This document shows positions 10,589-23,600 of a DNA stretch of 64,000 bases, piece after piece (position 1 is the first letter of the stretch; each line of letters opens with the position of its first letter). The notes under the pieces were generated by a model. The model had not been told where the DNA came from and did not search any database. It saw only the letters and a list, made by a program, of their open reading frames with translations. This stretch comes from Cafeteria roenbergensis (taxonomy: Eukaryota > Sar > Bigyra > Bicosoecida > Cafeteriaceae): contig VLTN01000034.1 in the NCBI GenBank assembly GCA_008330645.1, positions 336,300 through 400,299 of the forward strand, in the 5' to 3' direction. The translations under genes were made by a program, and so were the position numbers.

Positions 10589-11937
10589 TGACGGATCGCG
10601 CGCGCGCTGCTAGTGGCGTGCCGCGCTTGCGCTGGCTCGCGGTCGTCGGCCCTGTCGCAGCTTGAGCGAGGCCTGGAAGCGGCAGCGGCGGCACGGGCCG
10701 CTGTGCGGCGCGCCGCAGCTCTGAGTTCAGTGCAACTGCGAGCGTAGTTGGGAGGTGCAGGCTTGGGCGATTTGACTAGGCACTGTCGCGGGGGAGCGCG
10801 GCAGGCAGAGGCTTGGCCCGCGACAAAGCCGAGCGGCAAGCAAAGGCTCGAGGAGGCTGGCAGGGTGGGGCGCGGGAGGACAGCGCGCGCCGTGGTGCCG
10901 CGCAGACGGGGCTGTTGCGGCAAGGAGACGGACTCAAGGGTCAGGGAAACACTGGAACAGGAACTGGCTCGGCCGGCACCCGGCCATTGAGGGCGAGGCG
11001 GGCGGCGAATGCCGCGAGACGACCAGCCGCTCGCCCCTGCAACGCGAAGCCTGGGGCCTGGGGCCCGGAACGGGCGCGGAATTTTGAGCGCGCGCTTCTG
11101 CCGACTCCTGCGCGCCCGGGAACGCAGCCAGCAAGGCGCGCCTTCAACGGGCGGGCTCACCTGATTGGCTACTGGCGATGGAGCGCCAGAGTCCTCGCCG
11201 CAAGCCCCCCCCAGGTCGGTCGGGCGCTGCTCGCGGGGCGTTGCGTCAGTGCCGTTGCCTGTCACCTGCGGCGCAAGTCGAGCGCCCGGCCAGCTGCTGG
11301 CCAGGGGTTCCAATGTCGGTTGCTGGCTCCAGAGAACGACCCAACCCCATTCGAGCGCGCCCCCGAAGCTTCTCGGCCCGGGGGCGAGAATCACGGAGGT
11401 CGTGTCGCCTTGCCCTGCGTGCAGCGCGAGGCGAAGGGCTGCGTTGGCTGCAAGGCGGCCTGCATGCGCCGGTCGGAGCTGCGAGTGGCAAAAAGGCCTT
11501 GCATTTGCTGGTTGTGCGAGCGGGCACACTGGCGCGCACGCATAGGGGCCACTGTCGAGAATGTCTGCCGGCGGCGTTGCTAGCACGGAGCAACCGATCA
11601 GACGGCAAACTCGGCGACGCTTTTAAAAATGCTCTCGGCGCGGCACTGACAAGCGCGGCTGCAGCTTGCAGTCATCCGGCAGCTGAATGTTGGAGTCCCA
11701 ACGTTTGCAGGCACCGCAACGGCGGAGCCACCCGGCGAGGTAGGTCTTCCGACGCTGCCCATCCTGCCCGTCGCGCGTCGTGCCAGGCCTCGCTGAGTGC
11801 AGCGGCTGTGTGAGCCTGGGTCTTGCTCGGCGCGGCGGGGACTGCAGCCATCATCGCTGTTCCAACAGATCAATGCCACACTCGCCCGAACCACACCAAG
11901 GCTGCCCGAGCTACGGCCTGCCCGAGCTGCGGCCCGC
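10589..11937. other. Intergenic, 1.35 kb, no gene supported
   Basis: Lies upstream of the coiled-coil gene (start at 10588, minus strand) and downstream of the next minus-strand gene (stop at 11938). Open frames of up to about 470 codons exist on both strands but read as Arg/Ala/Pro-rich noise without domains. It should contain the promoter of the 5705-10588 gene. Confidence 0.5.
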
Positions 11938-14030
11938 TCACCCGTCGTTTGACAGCTCTTGCGGCCGCAGCACCGTGGCTCGCTTCGCGGGGAACCTCCC
12001 ATTCGCGGCATCAACCGCAGCGGCGGTTTCGCTGCCAGTCGCTGCCGCGTCACCCATCGCCGCGCCTCCCGACCGGCGCGCCTGCCGCCGCTGGCCCTCG
12101 GGAGACAGGCGCCGCCACGGCGCCGGCACGCTCGGAGCAGCGGGCGCCACGCTCCTTCCGCGGCCGTCCGTCAGCCCGCCCCCCGGCATCGCGCGCGTGT
12201 GCGCCTGACCGATCGCCAGCGGCTCTGCCAGCTCCGCCGCTGAGGCTCGTGGGGCGACCGACGCGCGCGCTGTCCCGACAGGCGACTGCGAAACGAAGAG
12301 CGATACCGAGTCGCTCGCGCCCACCATGCCGCCGGACAGTGCCGTCGCTGACGAGCCCCCGGCTCTGCCGCTGTGATCCAGCACACGGGTGGTAAGCATC
12401 TGAGGAGGGTGCCGGGACGAGGCAGCAGGGGCCAAAGCCGGGTCAACACCAGCCGAGACTCTCCGGTCAGCTGACCCGCCAGCCCAGCTCGCCCCGCCCG
12501 CGCCCGCACCTGCACCCGCACCCGTGCCCGTGCCGCCGTGCCCCGGGCCGGAACCCCATCCAACGGACACTACGGGGTCGGCAGAGCGGCGAAACCCGAC
12601 CACTCTCACGCCCGCCCCAGCCGCCCCCTGCGACCGTGGCACCCGCCCCTCAACGATGCTCTCCGCCCCGCCAGCGGCTCTGCCAGGCTGCGCACTTCGC
12701 GCTTGCGGAGAGAGACTCCTCCTCGCCTGGTCAGGCGACCGGCTCTGCAGGTGGTACTGTGAGGGTCCACGCGGTGAAACCGCTGCAAAGCCTGGTCGAT
12801 CGCGCGGGCGGGTTGACGAGCGCCCGTCCGGCTCTGCCAGCCTGACTGACGCTTCGACAGTCGCTGCAGCGCTGCTGGGAGCACCGAACCGTCCCGATGG
12901 CCGGAAAATTCTCGCCGACGTGGCACCTGCATGCGTCTGCGAAACGGCTGCAGAGCCGGCAGCACGTACCCGGTCGCTCTGCCGCAACCCGGCAGCGGCG
13001 CCAGCTGCATACTCTGCGCTGCCAGCACCGCAGCTCGTTGCGGGTCCTGCCGCTGCCGCCGCCGCAGCCGTATCAATGCCCTGACGGATTCGCGCACGGC
13101 GCAGCTCTGCCGCCGACAGGGCCAGCTCTTCATCCCGGAGCATCACGCCTGAGGCTCTGTCAGCAGAGCCCTTCGAACCCACTCCGCCGCGACTGGAAGG
13201 ATCTGGTTCTGCCCACGCCCGCCTCACACGCGAGTCTGTAGCGCCAGCTGCGGGTCCTGCACCGGCAGCTGCACCCGACGCGGGAAGCGATCGACCAAGC
13301 GGCCTGGCAGGGCCGGGCAGAGCGGACAGCCCTTGCTCAAGCGCCCGACGACGTCTGTCCTGGCCCGAAGCCGCAGCCGAAGCCGCAGCCGAAGCCGCAG
13401 CGGGCGGCATGCCGGCGGCTGTGGCCGCTGTGGCCGCTGTGGCCGCTGTGGCCGCTGTGGCCGCTGTGGCGTGGTGTGACGTCACGTCCGGAATATCCCC
13501 CGCTGACGTCACATCGCTCCTTTCCTTTCCGTGCAGAGCCACTTCAAGAGCACTCTGGGAATCCGCTCGTACAGCTCTGCCGACAGAGCTCGCGTTGCTC
13601 ACTGACAGGGACTCTGTCAGGCTCCACTCTGCAGGGGTAGCCAAGTCTGCGGAACCAGTGGAGGCGGCAGGAGCGTGCGCGGAGCGACTAGGGGCCCGCG
13701 GAGGGGCCCCGCCAGCGGCAACCGAGCGTCTCGCCTCGGGGTCAGTGGGAGCCGCAGTCACTAGCGATGACGATGGCAGGTTGATGGTCGCCTGACGCAT
13801 GGCTGACCCCTCCGCCGACCGGACGGCCAGCTGCTGGCTCTGCCTCGGCGCCCCGGCCGCCTCTGACGCGTGGCCGGATGGGTGGCTCTGCCCGCTGGGA
13901 GGGGCTGCAGAGCCCAGCTGGGCGGCTTCTCCCTCTCGTGCTGCAGAGCCACTTCCCGTCCGCAGGGCTGATGGCGAGGTGATGGGCCTGATCGACGGGT
14001 TGGGTATGGCCATTGCCCCGTCAGATCCCA

Positions 14031-14072
<42 letters not shown>

Positions 14073-17000
14073 TCGACGTTGCTCGCACGCCGTCGAAGCT
14101 GCTGTGGAAGGCACGCGTCGCGGACCCACTTCGTGACCCCCCCGCTGACCTGCTCTGCCGGAAGGACGCGCTGCTGGGGCTAGACGGCGGCCGCACCGGG
14201 CTCACGTCGCGCCGCGTGACGGAGGAGGGGACCAGGAGTCCGGGAGACTTGCGCCCCTCGACGGCTCTGCCGCCCACACTTCGGTATCCCGTCTCCGCGC
14301 CATCGAGACCGCCAGCGGTTCTGAGGGCGGGGCGGCCGCCGCTCGCTTCGAGAAGGGTGGTTGCCGGCAGGCGCAGCAACGCCTCGTGCATGCCTGCCTC
14401 CGTGACGGTCCTTCCTCTGCTGCCTCCAAAGACGTCGTCGGGTTGACGTCCGATCCTTCCGGTTCCGCCCCCGCTTGGCGCCGCGCCGCGCTTGGCGTGG
14501 CTGCGAGTGGAGCCATCGCTGGTGACTGGCCGGTGAGGCCGCAGCGACCACAGGGGCCCCTCGCCAGGTGCAACTTCAACAACCGCTCCGGAGCCGTGGC
14601 CAGTCGCATCGTCCACCAGCAACGCACGCATCCTCCTGCTGGTAGAGCTGCCACTGGCCGGTCGCGGACGCCCGCTCGCAGTTCCGCGAAACCGCGGATC
14701 ATTGCCAAAGGGCCGGATCGGCGACCCGGCAGAGCCGTGAAGTGCCGGAATGCCAATGTCCGTGATGGTCGATCGATCGATGCGCCGCAGCCGTTCCGCG
14801 TGCTGGAGCATGCGAGCAACAGCCGCCACGAGCGAAGCCACCGCCGCCCGCTCCGACGACCGGCCAGCGGCGGTTACCAACGCTCCCAGCCCGCGGAAGG
14901 CGGGGCCCAGGTCTCGCGAAACCGCCATGGGCGATCCTGGGCGCGAGGAATCGTCCCGCGGAGCCGCCCCCACAAGGCTCTGCCGGTGCTGCAGAGCCAG
15001 AGTCAGCCTCAGCCATGCTGCCCGCTTGGACGCTGCCCGGCAGAACATAAGGCCGTGAAGAGCGTCTGCTGCGTCGTTCAGCAGAGTGGTCGTGGTCAGA
15101 CGCACGGCGGCAGAGCCGGCAGCTGAGGCCCCTCCCTCCGACGAATCGGAAGGATTTGGGTGGGGGGTCCTGCCACTCTTGCCGGAAACATCGCGCGAGG
15201 GCCCCCTGTCAGCTGACCGGTCAGCTGACATCAAGTCACCACCCGCACCGCCACCGCCACCGCCGACGGCATCGCCCGGGAGCGCCAGCGTGACCCCCAA
15301 GGACGCCTCGGCCTCCATGACACACCGACGCAGCCACGGCGGCAGCTGCGACCGGCTGAGCAATGCTCTCCCAGCTGCGGCCGCCTGAGACCCGCCGGCC
15401 TCCTCCTCCCCCTCTGCCGCGCCGGCCGCACCCCCTGGGGGGCTTCTGCCACGCGGCCCGGCCTTGCGATCGATGAACTCCTGGCTCTGCAGCACCCAGC
15501 AGCAGAGCGACTCTGCGGCTTGCACTGCTCGTCGCGCGTGGGCCAGCTCCCCATCGAGCCGACTCACGTCTGCGCGTAACCGCGCTGCTTCGCTCCGGTA
15601 GGCCGCTTGCTCTGCCATGGCCCGCTGCGAAGCGGACTCTGGCCCGTGAGCCAGCGCCTCGAGCCGGCGCTCTGCCGAGTTGGCTCTGCCCTCAGCCTGA
15701 GCGAGCTCCTTCCGGAGTGCCGAAACCGCTGAGTCAAACTGCGAGCGAAGGTGCACTGCCGCAGTGGCGGCGCGAGCGTCGGCCGCGGCGGTGGCCTCAG
15801 CCACGGCCGCTGCAGTTGCTGCCTCGGCAGCAGCCGCAACGCTGGCAGCGTTGGCTGCGTCAGCGGCCGTGGCCTGCGCCGACTCGCTCGCAGATTTGGG
15901 TTCAGTTGCAGTTGCAGTTGCAGTTGCAGTTGCAGTTGTAGACGCGTGTTGGGAAGGTCGCGAGAGTTCCTCTGATGGCAGCGGCTGGCGCTTCTGGGTC
16001 CGGTCAGCTGACGCCGACTTGTCGGTGGCAGAGCTCTGAGAGACAGCAGCTCCTGCCGCCGCGGCTCCTGGCGGGCGAGTGACCGGTTCCGCGAAACCGA
16101 CCCGGGGGCCCCCGCCAGAGGACCCCCCGTGGCGTGCGGCGCCGATCCTTCCTGGCGTCGAGTCACTTCGCCCCGACGATTCTTGGTCGATCGCAACCGC
16201 CTGCCCGGCAGATCGCGCCACGCGCTCCCGCGAAACCGCTGGCTCGTGATCCAACGCCTGGGGGGGCCCGCCAGCGGCTCTGCTCCCCTCACGCCGTGCG
16301 GCTTCGAGCTCTGCCCTGGCTGTTGCGAGGGCTTCCGTCGCCTCTGCCAAGTCGGCCTCCAGGTGTGCGGCTCTGCCTCGAGCGAGGGACGCCGCGGTTT
16401 CGGCTCGCTCTAGCTTTTGCTGCAGGTCGGCGATGAGCGACGCGGCGTCGCCCGAAGCCGTTTCTGCTGCGGCAGCCCTGGCCGCTGCCGAGTCAGCTGA
16501 CGCCTTGGCAAGCGTGATCTGCGCCGCTGCCGCCGCCTCAGCAGCCGCCTTGGCCGCCGCAGTCGCCGCCGCCTGCCGCTCTGCCGCCTGAGCTGCAGAG
16601 CTCTCCTCCTGGTGGTCCAGGCTCACTTCGGCGTCCAGAGCGGCCGCCCGGACAGCCCTCGCGGCCCGCTGTTGCGCCAGCTCTGCAGCCTCCATGGCGG
16701 CCTTGGCAGCAGCCTCCGCCGCCGCGGCCGCCTCTGCCCGCGCCGCCGCCTCCGCCTCGGCCTCCTCGGCCTTGGCCCCAGACGCCATGGCATTGGCTCG
16801 CGTGGTGGTCAGCTGACGCTTCGCTGCCGCGGCCTCCTGCTTCACTTCCTCCAGCTCTGCCTCCAGCTCTGCAACCCTGCGCGCGCCCCTCCCAGCGGCT
16901 AGCTGCAGCTCTGCCGCCTCGGCCTCCGCAGCAGATAGCTTCGTTTGCAGGTCGGCGGTCAGCGCGGCATCACTTGCCTTTCGCGCCTCAATCTCCTCAG

Positions 17001-19797
17001 CGGAGCGCTTGAGCGACGCAGCCTCTGCCTCAGCCCTCTGCCGCCGCGAAACCGCGGCGGCCAAACTTTTCTCCGCGTCGCGCTGCGCCTGCCGCGCCTG
17101 GGCGAGCCGCGCCTGCAGACCCTCAACGGAATTGTCAGCGGAGGCGTCGTCGTCTTGTTCTGCGCCCCCCGCGGCCGAGTCAGCGGAGGCCTTGGCAGAG
17201 CCTGCGGCAGTGGCCTTGGCTCTGCCAGCAGGTCGACGTCCAGTCGATCCGGCAGAGCGCTTTCCGGTAGAGCGCCCGCCGGATTTACCTCCCTTGGTCT
17301 TGGTCGATCGCTTCGCCGGGCCGGCAGAGCCACCCCCGCCGGCGCTCGATTCCGTCTCGTCATCGTCGTCGTCTGCCTCTGCTTTCGCCGATCGCAAGGC
17401 CGCCGAAACCGCCGCCTTGAGCTCCGCCTTGTGTTTCAGGTCGGCCGCCCGGGTGGCCTCTTCGACGGCTTGCTCTGCCATTCGCTGGGCGTCAACCACC
17501 GACACGGCGTCCCCGCTGACGGCCGTCTGGCAGCCATTGTCGGCGACGTCCTTGGTCATTGCTTCGCGCTCTGCAGCGACGACGTCGCGCGATTGACGAA
17601 GCTCTGCCTCAAGACTGGCTCTGCCACCTGCTGCTCTGGCGAGCTCTGCCCGCGTGCGGTCCAGCTCCATGCGGAGTTCCATCTCCGCACGCGTGGTCGG
17701 CAGCGCCGATGCGGAGTCTCGGCTGCTGCTGCCTCCGTGGCTCTGCCGCTGGAGGGCCGCGTCCACCGCCTGCTTGAGGGCCGGCTCGATGAGCAGCTGC
17801 GGCGGCACGGGGGGCGGCAGTGCGGTGGGCGGCGGCACGGCGGGCGGCGGTGTGGTAAGCGGCGGTGTGGTTGTGGCATTGCAGCGAAGCGCGGTTTGTG
17901 CTGGAGCCAGGCTGTGGCGTCTCTCACCTCGGCCAAAGATTCCGCCGCCTCCTCCCAGTCCAGCTTTCCGGCAGCAACCGCCGCCCTGGCCTCGCGTCTC
18001 TCAGTCTCGCCCCAGGCCGCTCCGCCGCGCGTCCAGCCGCCGCCGTCGGCATCCTTGCCCTCTGAGGCGCCTGCAGCGGCGGCACCGCCCGACCCGCCCC
18101 CGGCGCCGCCGCCGCCGCCGCCGCCACCGCTGCCGCCGTCAAACCCGTCCGTCGACCGCACGGGCCGTCCCGAGGCGCTGGCCCGAGCCCTGTCAAGCTC
18201 CTGCCTGCGGTTGAAGCGGGCGCGCCACCACTGGGGAGAGTCATATGCGTGAATCGCAGGCGGAATCGAGCCAATTGCCACGCCGCAAGACGCGCCCCTC
18301 GCAACCGCCCGGCCGCCAGACAGCCAGAGATCCCTCTCTGCATCTCTCCCTGCCCCTCTCTCCCTGCTCCCACTGCCACGCTTCGCAGCAAGCACCGCCG
18401 ACCCGGTCTATCGCGACGGTTGTGTGCCCCTCAATACCCGCAGATGCCTCCGGCGGTGACAGCCCCCAGCATGCAGCAACGCAGCTCCCTAGGTAGCATA
18501 CCGCACCTCAGCCCCCAGCACGCCGCAACAGCCCCCTAGCTGGCACGCCGCAACGCAGCCCCCTAGCTAGCATACCGCGGGCCTCACCTCAGGCGCTGGT
18601 TCTCCATCTTCGCGGACTCCGCCAGCGTGTCCATGGCCTGCACCCGGTCCTGGAGCTCCTGCGCCTCCTGCCGCAGCCGCTCAACCAGCCGGCTGGACTG
18701 CGTCTGCTGCGCCTTGGCAGTTGCCAGCGCCGCTTCCGAGCGTCGCAGGCGCGCCTCCAGCGCCCTAGACTTTGCGGCGCCGAGGGGGTCGTCGTCGGAC
18801 CCGCCGGCGGCCCCAGCGCCTCCGGACGCGTTCATTTGCGCGGACAGGCTCGCGATCTTGCTCGCCTCGACCCCGTGGCGCCGGAGCAGCTCTCTGAGCG
18901 CGAGAATCTGCCTGTACATGGCCGCGCGCTCCGTGTCCCAGCCGTCTGAGCGGCGGGAGAGGCGCGCGTGAAGGGTTTGCACGTCCTTCTCGAAGCGGTC
19001 CGCCCGCGCGGCCGCAGCGGCTGCCTTGGCGTAGGCGGCCTGCACTTGCGTCGACAGCTCGTCCTTGTAAGCCGTCATCATACTGGCCGCGAACACGTCC
19101 TCGCGCCGCTGCACCATGTCGATCACGTTGCTGTCAAAGAAGGCAACAATGTCGGACGCAGTCGCCGGACCGTCCAGCAGCTCGTAGAGCGACGACCGCG
19201 TGGCTGCGACCATGGCCGCCTGCCGGCTCGCAATCGACTCCTCTGTGCCCGTCACGCCCTGCGGAACGTCACGAGGGCGACACAAAGCAGGGACCGAGAG
19301 TGCGCGACCAGACTTGGGCGGAGAGCAGCCCGCAGTGCACGGCGTGGCTCGGGCGGGCAAATGTCGCCCGGCGCAGCGAGGACCGCCTTGCCCTCCCCAG
19401 GCACCCGCTCGGGCCGCGGGGCCACAGACTCAGCGTGTCGTGCCGGGCATTTGTCCCCACGTGCCCCAACTACGCCCCGCCTCGCGCTCTGGCCTCGGGA
19501 GGAGGGCTGGCGCGACAGCGCTAGCAACGCCGCAAGGCCAGCCCCCATCAAGCACGCCGCAAGCAGGTGAGGAGCGCGCCCGACCTGCCACCCAACACAC
19601 CGCTGAAGGGCCGCCAGCGCCCTCTCGCCCTCTCCCCTCCAACGCTGCCGTTCGGCAGGCACCTGGGGCGTCTGTGAGGCTGGGCGCGGCACTGCCGCCG
19701 ACACCCGTTGCAGCGACGCAGCGCTCACCTGCTTCCGTAGCTGCGCCGACCTCGCCGAGTCCGTCACCGCCTTGAGGACCATTCCCGCCGCGGCCAT
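11938..19797 (-). CDS. Giant coiled-coil protein in four exons, unknown function
   Basis: Four exons join in frame to 2291 residues: 19797-19729, 19258-18588, 18204-17928 and 17796-11938 (introns of 470, 383 and 131 bp). Donors are GTGAGC, GTGAGG and GTGAGA; acceptors are CCGCAG, CCGCAG and CCGCAG; phases are 0, 2 and 0. The total coding length is divisible by three. Exon 1 gives MAAAGMVLKAVTDSARSAQL. Exon 2 has a compact region (YELLDGPATASDIVAFFDSN, then MMTAYKDELSTQVQAAYAKA) leading into coiled coil; the exon 2/3 join reads KMENQRLR-QELDRARA, continuing the heptads. Exon 4 has a long coiled coil, then a large Ser/Gly/Ala-rich C-terminal half with simple repeats. No enzyme or membrane domain is visible. 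It is probably a cytoskeletal or basal-body scaffold, by composition only. Confidence 0.75.
13362..13470 (-). repeat. Two adjacent short tandem repeats in the coiled-coil gene
   Basis: A 12-bp unit (GAAGCCGCAGCC, about three to four copies) is followed after a short spacer by a 9-bp unit (GGCCGCTGT, about six copies). Read on the minus strand the second encodes Ala-Thr-Ala triplets. Both keep the frame of the host gene. A 6-bp array (CGCCCG) at about 14031-14072 in the same exon encodes Gly-Ala. Confidence 0.8.
15902..15943 (-). repeat. Hexanucleotide repeat (GTTGCA)n
   Basis: Six to seven copies of GTTGCA, coding an alternating Ala-Thr run on the minus strand in the coiled-coil gene. Shorter runs of the same hexamer occur at about 5860, 8750 and 49280 in other genes. 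Confidence 0.85.
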
Positions 19798-20384
19798 GAC
19801 GGCCAAGCTCCTGGCAGCGGCCCCCTGACCTGCCGCCTGCCTGCTCGGCGGGGCGAGTGCGTTGCCCTGCAGCAAGCGCGAGCAACGCCGAAGCACCTGG
19901 CTCTGCCGGCTGCGCGAGCGGACCCAACGCGTCACCTGGAGCCAGGAGCACAGCCTGGTGCAAGGAACATCCCTCTCGGATGCGGGGCACAGCCGGCTGC
20001 CTTTGGGGCTGGCGCTACGAGCAGCGCGTTGCCCCGCGGGGCGCAGACGCACTCCATTGCTTGTGCTTGGCAAATATTTCCAGGGGAGCGAAAGCGTCGT
20101 TGCTTCGCTTGCTCAAGGACGAGTGTGCGTGTGTGGGTATGTGTGAGAGCTTGAAGTCTGTGCTGCTTTGCGCGCTGGGTGGCCAGGTGCGTGGCGTGTG
20201 CCGAGATTGGTGGCGGCGTGTGTGTTGGGGGGGCGGTGGGCGGTGGGGCGGCTGCGCTGACCAGTGTTGGGGGAAGGAGGCGGGGAGGAGGATCGTCGTC
20301 GCTGCGCTGACGAAACGGTTTGATAGACGCAGGGAAGGGGACAGCGGAAGGGCGGGTGCCGATCAGGAGCACCAAGCGGTGGCA
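19798..20384. other. Intergenic flank, no gene supported
   Basis: Between the start of the four-exon coiled-coil gene (19797, minus strand) and the minisatellite in the 3' flank of the alpha-glucosidase gene. No domain-bearing frame was found. Short TGTG-rich stretches occur near 20130-20160. Confidence 0.4.
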
Positions 20385-20577
20385 GTGCCGGGGCAGCCTC
20401 GATGCCGGGGCAGCCTCGATGCCGGGGCAGCCTCGATGCCGGGGCAGCCTCGATGCCGGGGCAGCCTCGATGCCGGGGCAGCCTCGATGCCGGGGCAGCC
20501 TCGATGCCGGGGCAGCCTCGATGCCGGGGCAGCCTCGATGCCGGGGCAGCCTCGATGCCGGGGCAGCCTCGATGCCG
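20385..20577. repeat. 17-bp minisatellite, about 11 copies
   Basis: The unit GATGCCGGGGCAGCCTC is repeated about eleven times with almost no mismatches. Because 17 is not a multiple of three, the open frames through it have a 17-residue period and exist on both strands; they are artefacts of the repeat. It lies about 120 bp past the stop codon of the alpha-glucosidase gene, so it is in that gene's 3' UTR or flank. Confidence 0.95.
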
Positions 20578-20696
20578 GACTGGTGCTGGGTCCGTGTGAC
20601 GGCGTGGTGCTGGCGGGGCGAGAGAGTTGGGAGCAGAGCTGCGGCGCGACCAGTCGGCAAGGCCTCCCGCAGCCCCCAGAGCGCGTCAGTGGCACA

Positions 20697-23600
20697 TCAC
20701 GCGGTCCACTCGATGAGCATGGCAGCGTTGAGAGACACCGCGTTGCTGCCGGCGTCGATGCGGAGGAACTCTCCGTCCACGGTTGCGGTTGCAGTCTGGC
20801 CGTTGATGGTGGCCTTGACAGGGGCCCCTGGCTTGAGCCCCTGCGCGCCAGCCACCGTCAGCTGGCCCAGCAGCGGCGGGGAGGCGGCCCCCGAAGCCGA
20901 GGGAGTCACGACGGCAGAGCCAGACCCGTCGGCTGAGGAGGTCACCTTGATCGCGGTCAGAGTGTAGGTCCCGGTCATGAGCGAGTCAGTGCTAACGCCG
21001 TCGTCCCAGAAGGCCGTGCCCGATGCCGTGAAACCGCTGGTCGGGTCGAGGAACGCGGCGAAACCGAAGGGGAGCTTGCGCGCGAAGGTGCTGTTTCGCG
21101 CCACGCCCTGAACCGGCAGAGCCACCCCTGCACGAACGAAGAGCGGGGACGGGTCGTATGTGGAGCTCTGCCACACGCGGGTGCGCGTCACATTGGACGC
21201 GACGGTGCCGGGCACGACCGCGCCGGTGTACCAGTCGAACCAGGCGCCGGCGGGCGGGAAGACGATGCTGCGGTTGGTGGCGCCCTGCTCGAGCACAGGC
21301 GCCGCCATCATGCCCGGGCCGACGATGGCCTGGGTTCCCTCGGCGGAGAGGTCCACGCCGCCGGCGGAGGCCGCGGACGGCCAGTCGAACCAGAGTGGCC
21401 GCACCACCGGCGTGCCTCTGGCCGCCGCGCGCTGGAAGGCCGCCGCCCACATGGGCAGCAGCGCCATGCGCTGGCGCATGTGAAACCGCATCGAGGCCTG
21501 CGCCTTGGCGCTGAAGACGAAGGGCGCCTGCTCCGGCATGCCGATGCTGTTGTGGTTGCGGTAAAAAGGGGCCATCGTCGCGGACAGGCCCATCCATCGG
21601 GTGCACAGCTCCTCGTTGGTGGGGCCGTTGAAGCCGCACGTGTCGGCGCCGACCAGGGGCACCTGGAAGAAGGCCGCAAACTGCATCACGCCGGCCACGT
21701 TCATGGCCATGTCGTGCCACGTGGCAGTGTTGTCGCCGAGCCAGTGGCCGGCGCCGGTGCGCGAGTGCGAGGGGAAGGACGACCGGCTGATGATGAGGGG
21801 TCGCTCGTTCGTGACGGACACCATGGCGGCGGCGGTTACGCGCGTCTCGGTGATGCCGTAGAGAGAGTGAACGTCGTAGTGGGGGCCGGTGACCTGCTGT
21901 GAGTCCATCGGGATGGTCTTCTCGTCGAGACGCGTCTCGCCGCCGAAGCGGCCGGGCAGGTACGGCGGGTACTCCGGGTCGAAGCCGGGGCCCGACACGG
22001 GGCCTGCGGCGCCGGACCGGCCGGCGCCGCGCACGCCGCCGGACGCTGCCGGGGCGGCGGCCCCGGCGGCCGCGACGGCCGCCTCTGCCGCGGCGTCGGC
22101 GGCGGCGGCGCTTCCCGCTGCCGGCTGGGGGGGAAGTGGCAGAGCCGACTGCGGGACGGTGCAGCCGTCGTCGTCGGAAATGATCGCCGGCTCGTTCATG
22201 TCGAGCCAGATGAAGCCCCAGCGCGTGACGTTCCGGAAGGTGCGCAGCTGCTCTGTCCACCAGCCCTGTGTGGAGGGCTTGATCCAGTCAGGGAACCACG
22301 TGGGGCCGGGCCACACGCCCTTGGCGGCGTACCCGTCGCCGGCGGCGTTCCGCACCCAGACGTCGGCGGCGGTGCCGCTGTCAAGCACATCGTACTGGCC
22401 GGGGGCGAGGTTGCACTGGATGGCGGGGTCGACGATGCCTCCGAAGCGGACGCCGCCCTCGATCAGGCCGTCGATGATGGGGCCCATCTGGGCCTCGCCG
22501 AAGCGCACTGGGTCCATCGTGAAGTCCCTGTGCTCCTCGAACAGGTCGATGTCGTGCCAGTACGCGTCGATGGGCATGTCCGCCGCCGCCATGCCCTTGA
22601 CGATGCTGTCGAAGTAGGTGGCGTTGTCGTAGCCCCACCGGCAGAGGTGGAAGCCCAGCGCGAAGTAGGGGGGCATGCCGGGCTTGCCGACGAGCTCTGC
22701 GTACTGCTCTGCCACTTCGACCGGCGACGGCCCCGCGAGCAGGTAGAGGTCGACGATGCCGCCGATGACGCGGATGGTGAGGGCCCCTGGGCGCACGACG
22801 ACGTCCATGGCGTTGCTGCTGAGCAGCACCATCGCGGAGGCCCGCCCGGTGGAAGGATCGAGCCGGTAGAGCACGGGGTGCTGGCCGTAGAGGTTGGTGG
22901 CGCCGTGGGCGGCGTGGTCCGGCGTGCCGCGGTCACGCGAGAAGATCGTGTAAGTCTGCCCGGCGCCGTCGGTGGAGTTGGCGTCGAGCTGGAGCGGGGT
23001 CACGTGCTCGCCCAGCCCGTAGAGCTTCTCGTTGGGGCCGAGGGCGGTGGACAGCTCGATGAACTGCCGCTCGAACACTGCGCCGCCAAACGCAGCGCCG
23101 GGCGTGGAGTCGAAAATGACGTCGGCGGCAGAGCCGTCGGCGTTGGGGCGGGTCACAACGAGGCCCCAGGGGGCCCCCGTGGTCTCCGTGGTCGCAGCCT
23201 GGAGGAGCGGGCTGGGAGCCCTCCTGGTGGCCGCGGGGGCCGCGCGCACCAGGGGCGTGACGTCCCACGCGTCGGGGTCGGCGGGGTTTGTCATCCTGAC
23301 CCGCAGGCGCGTGTTGGTCTCGTACTCGACGGCGACGTGCACCTCGTCCGGGTCGTTGCCGTAGGGGCCGCGGCGGTCAGCGTCGCCCCACACAAGGGTC
23401 TGGTTGAAGCCCAGGGCGGTTGTGGTGGGCGGGCCCGCGGGGGCGAGCCCCGGGGTCCAGGGGAAGAAGCACGCAGCGATGCCGCGCAACTGCCCGTCAG
23501 CCGGCGAGGCCACGGCGGCAGCGGCGTCCCAGCAGCAGCCGCGGGCGGTGCAAGAGGACGGGGACGCGTTCGGCTCGGGGTGGCAGTCGAGGCGCGCGGC

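Noticed and set aside
10162-11586. Minus-strand frame of 474 codons over the start of the coiled-coil gene
   Set aside because: Its lower part is another frame of the coiled-coil gene's N-terminus and the rest is Arg/Ala/Pro noise, typical of GC-rich intergenic DNA.
18196-18240. Acceptor CTCTCCCCAG|TGG for exon 3 of the coiled-coil gene
   Set aside because: It looks good locally but is out of phase with the upstream donor. CCGCAG at 18205-18207 closes the frame and gives a coding total divisible by three.
20385-20577. Possible CRISPR array or coding repeat from the 17-bp units
   Set aside because: There are no spacers, units are head-to-tail, the unit is too short, and the host is eukaryotic. 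The 17-residue peptide period simply reflects a 17-bp unit read in three frames.
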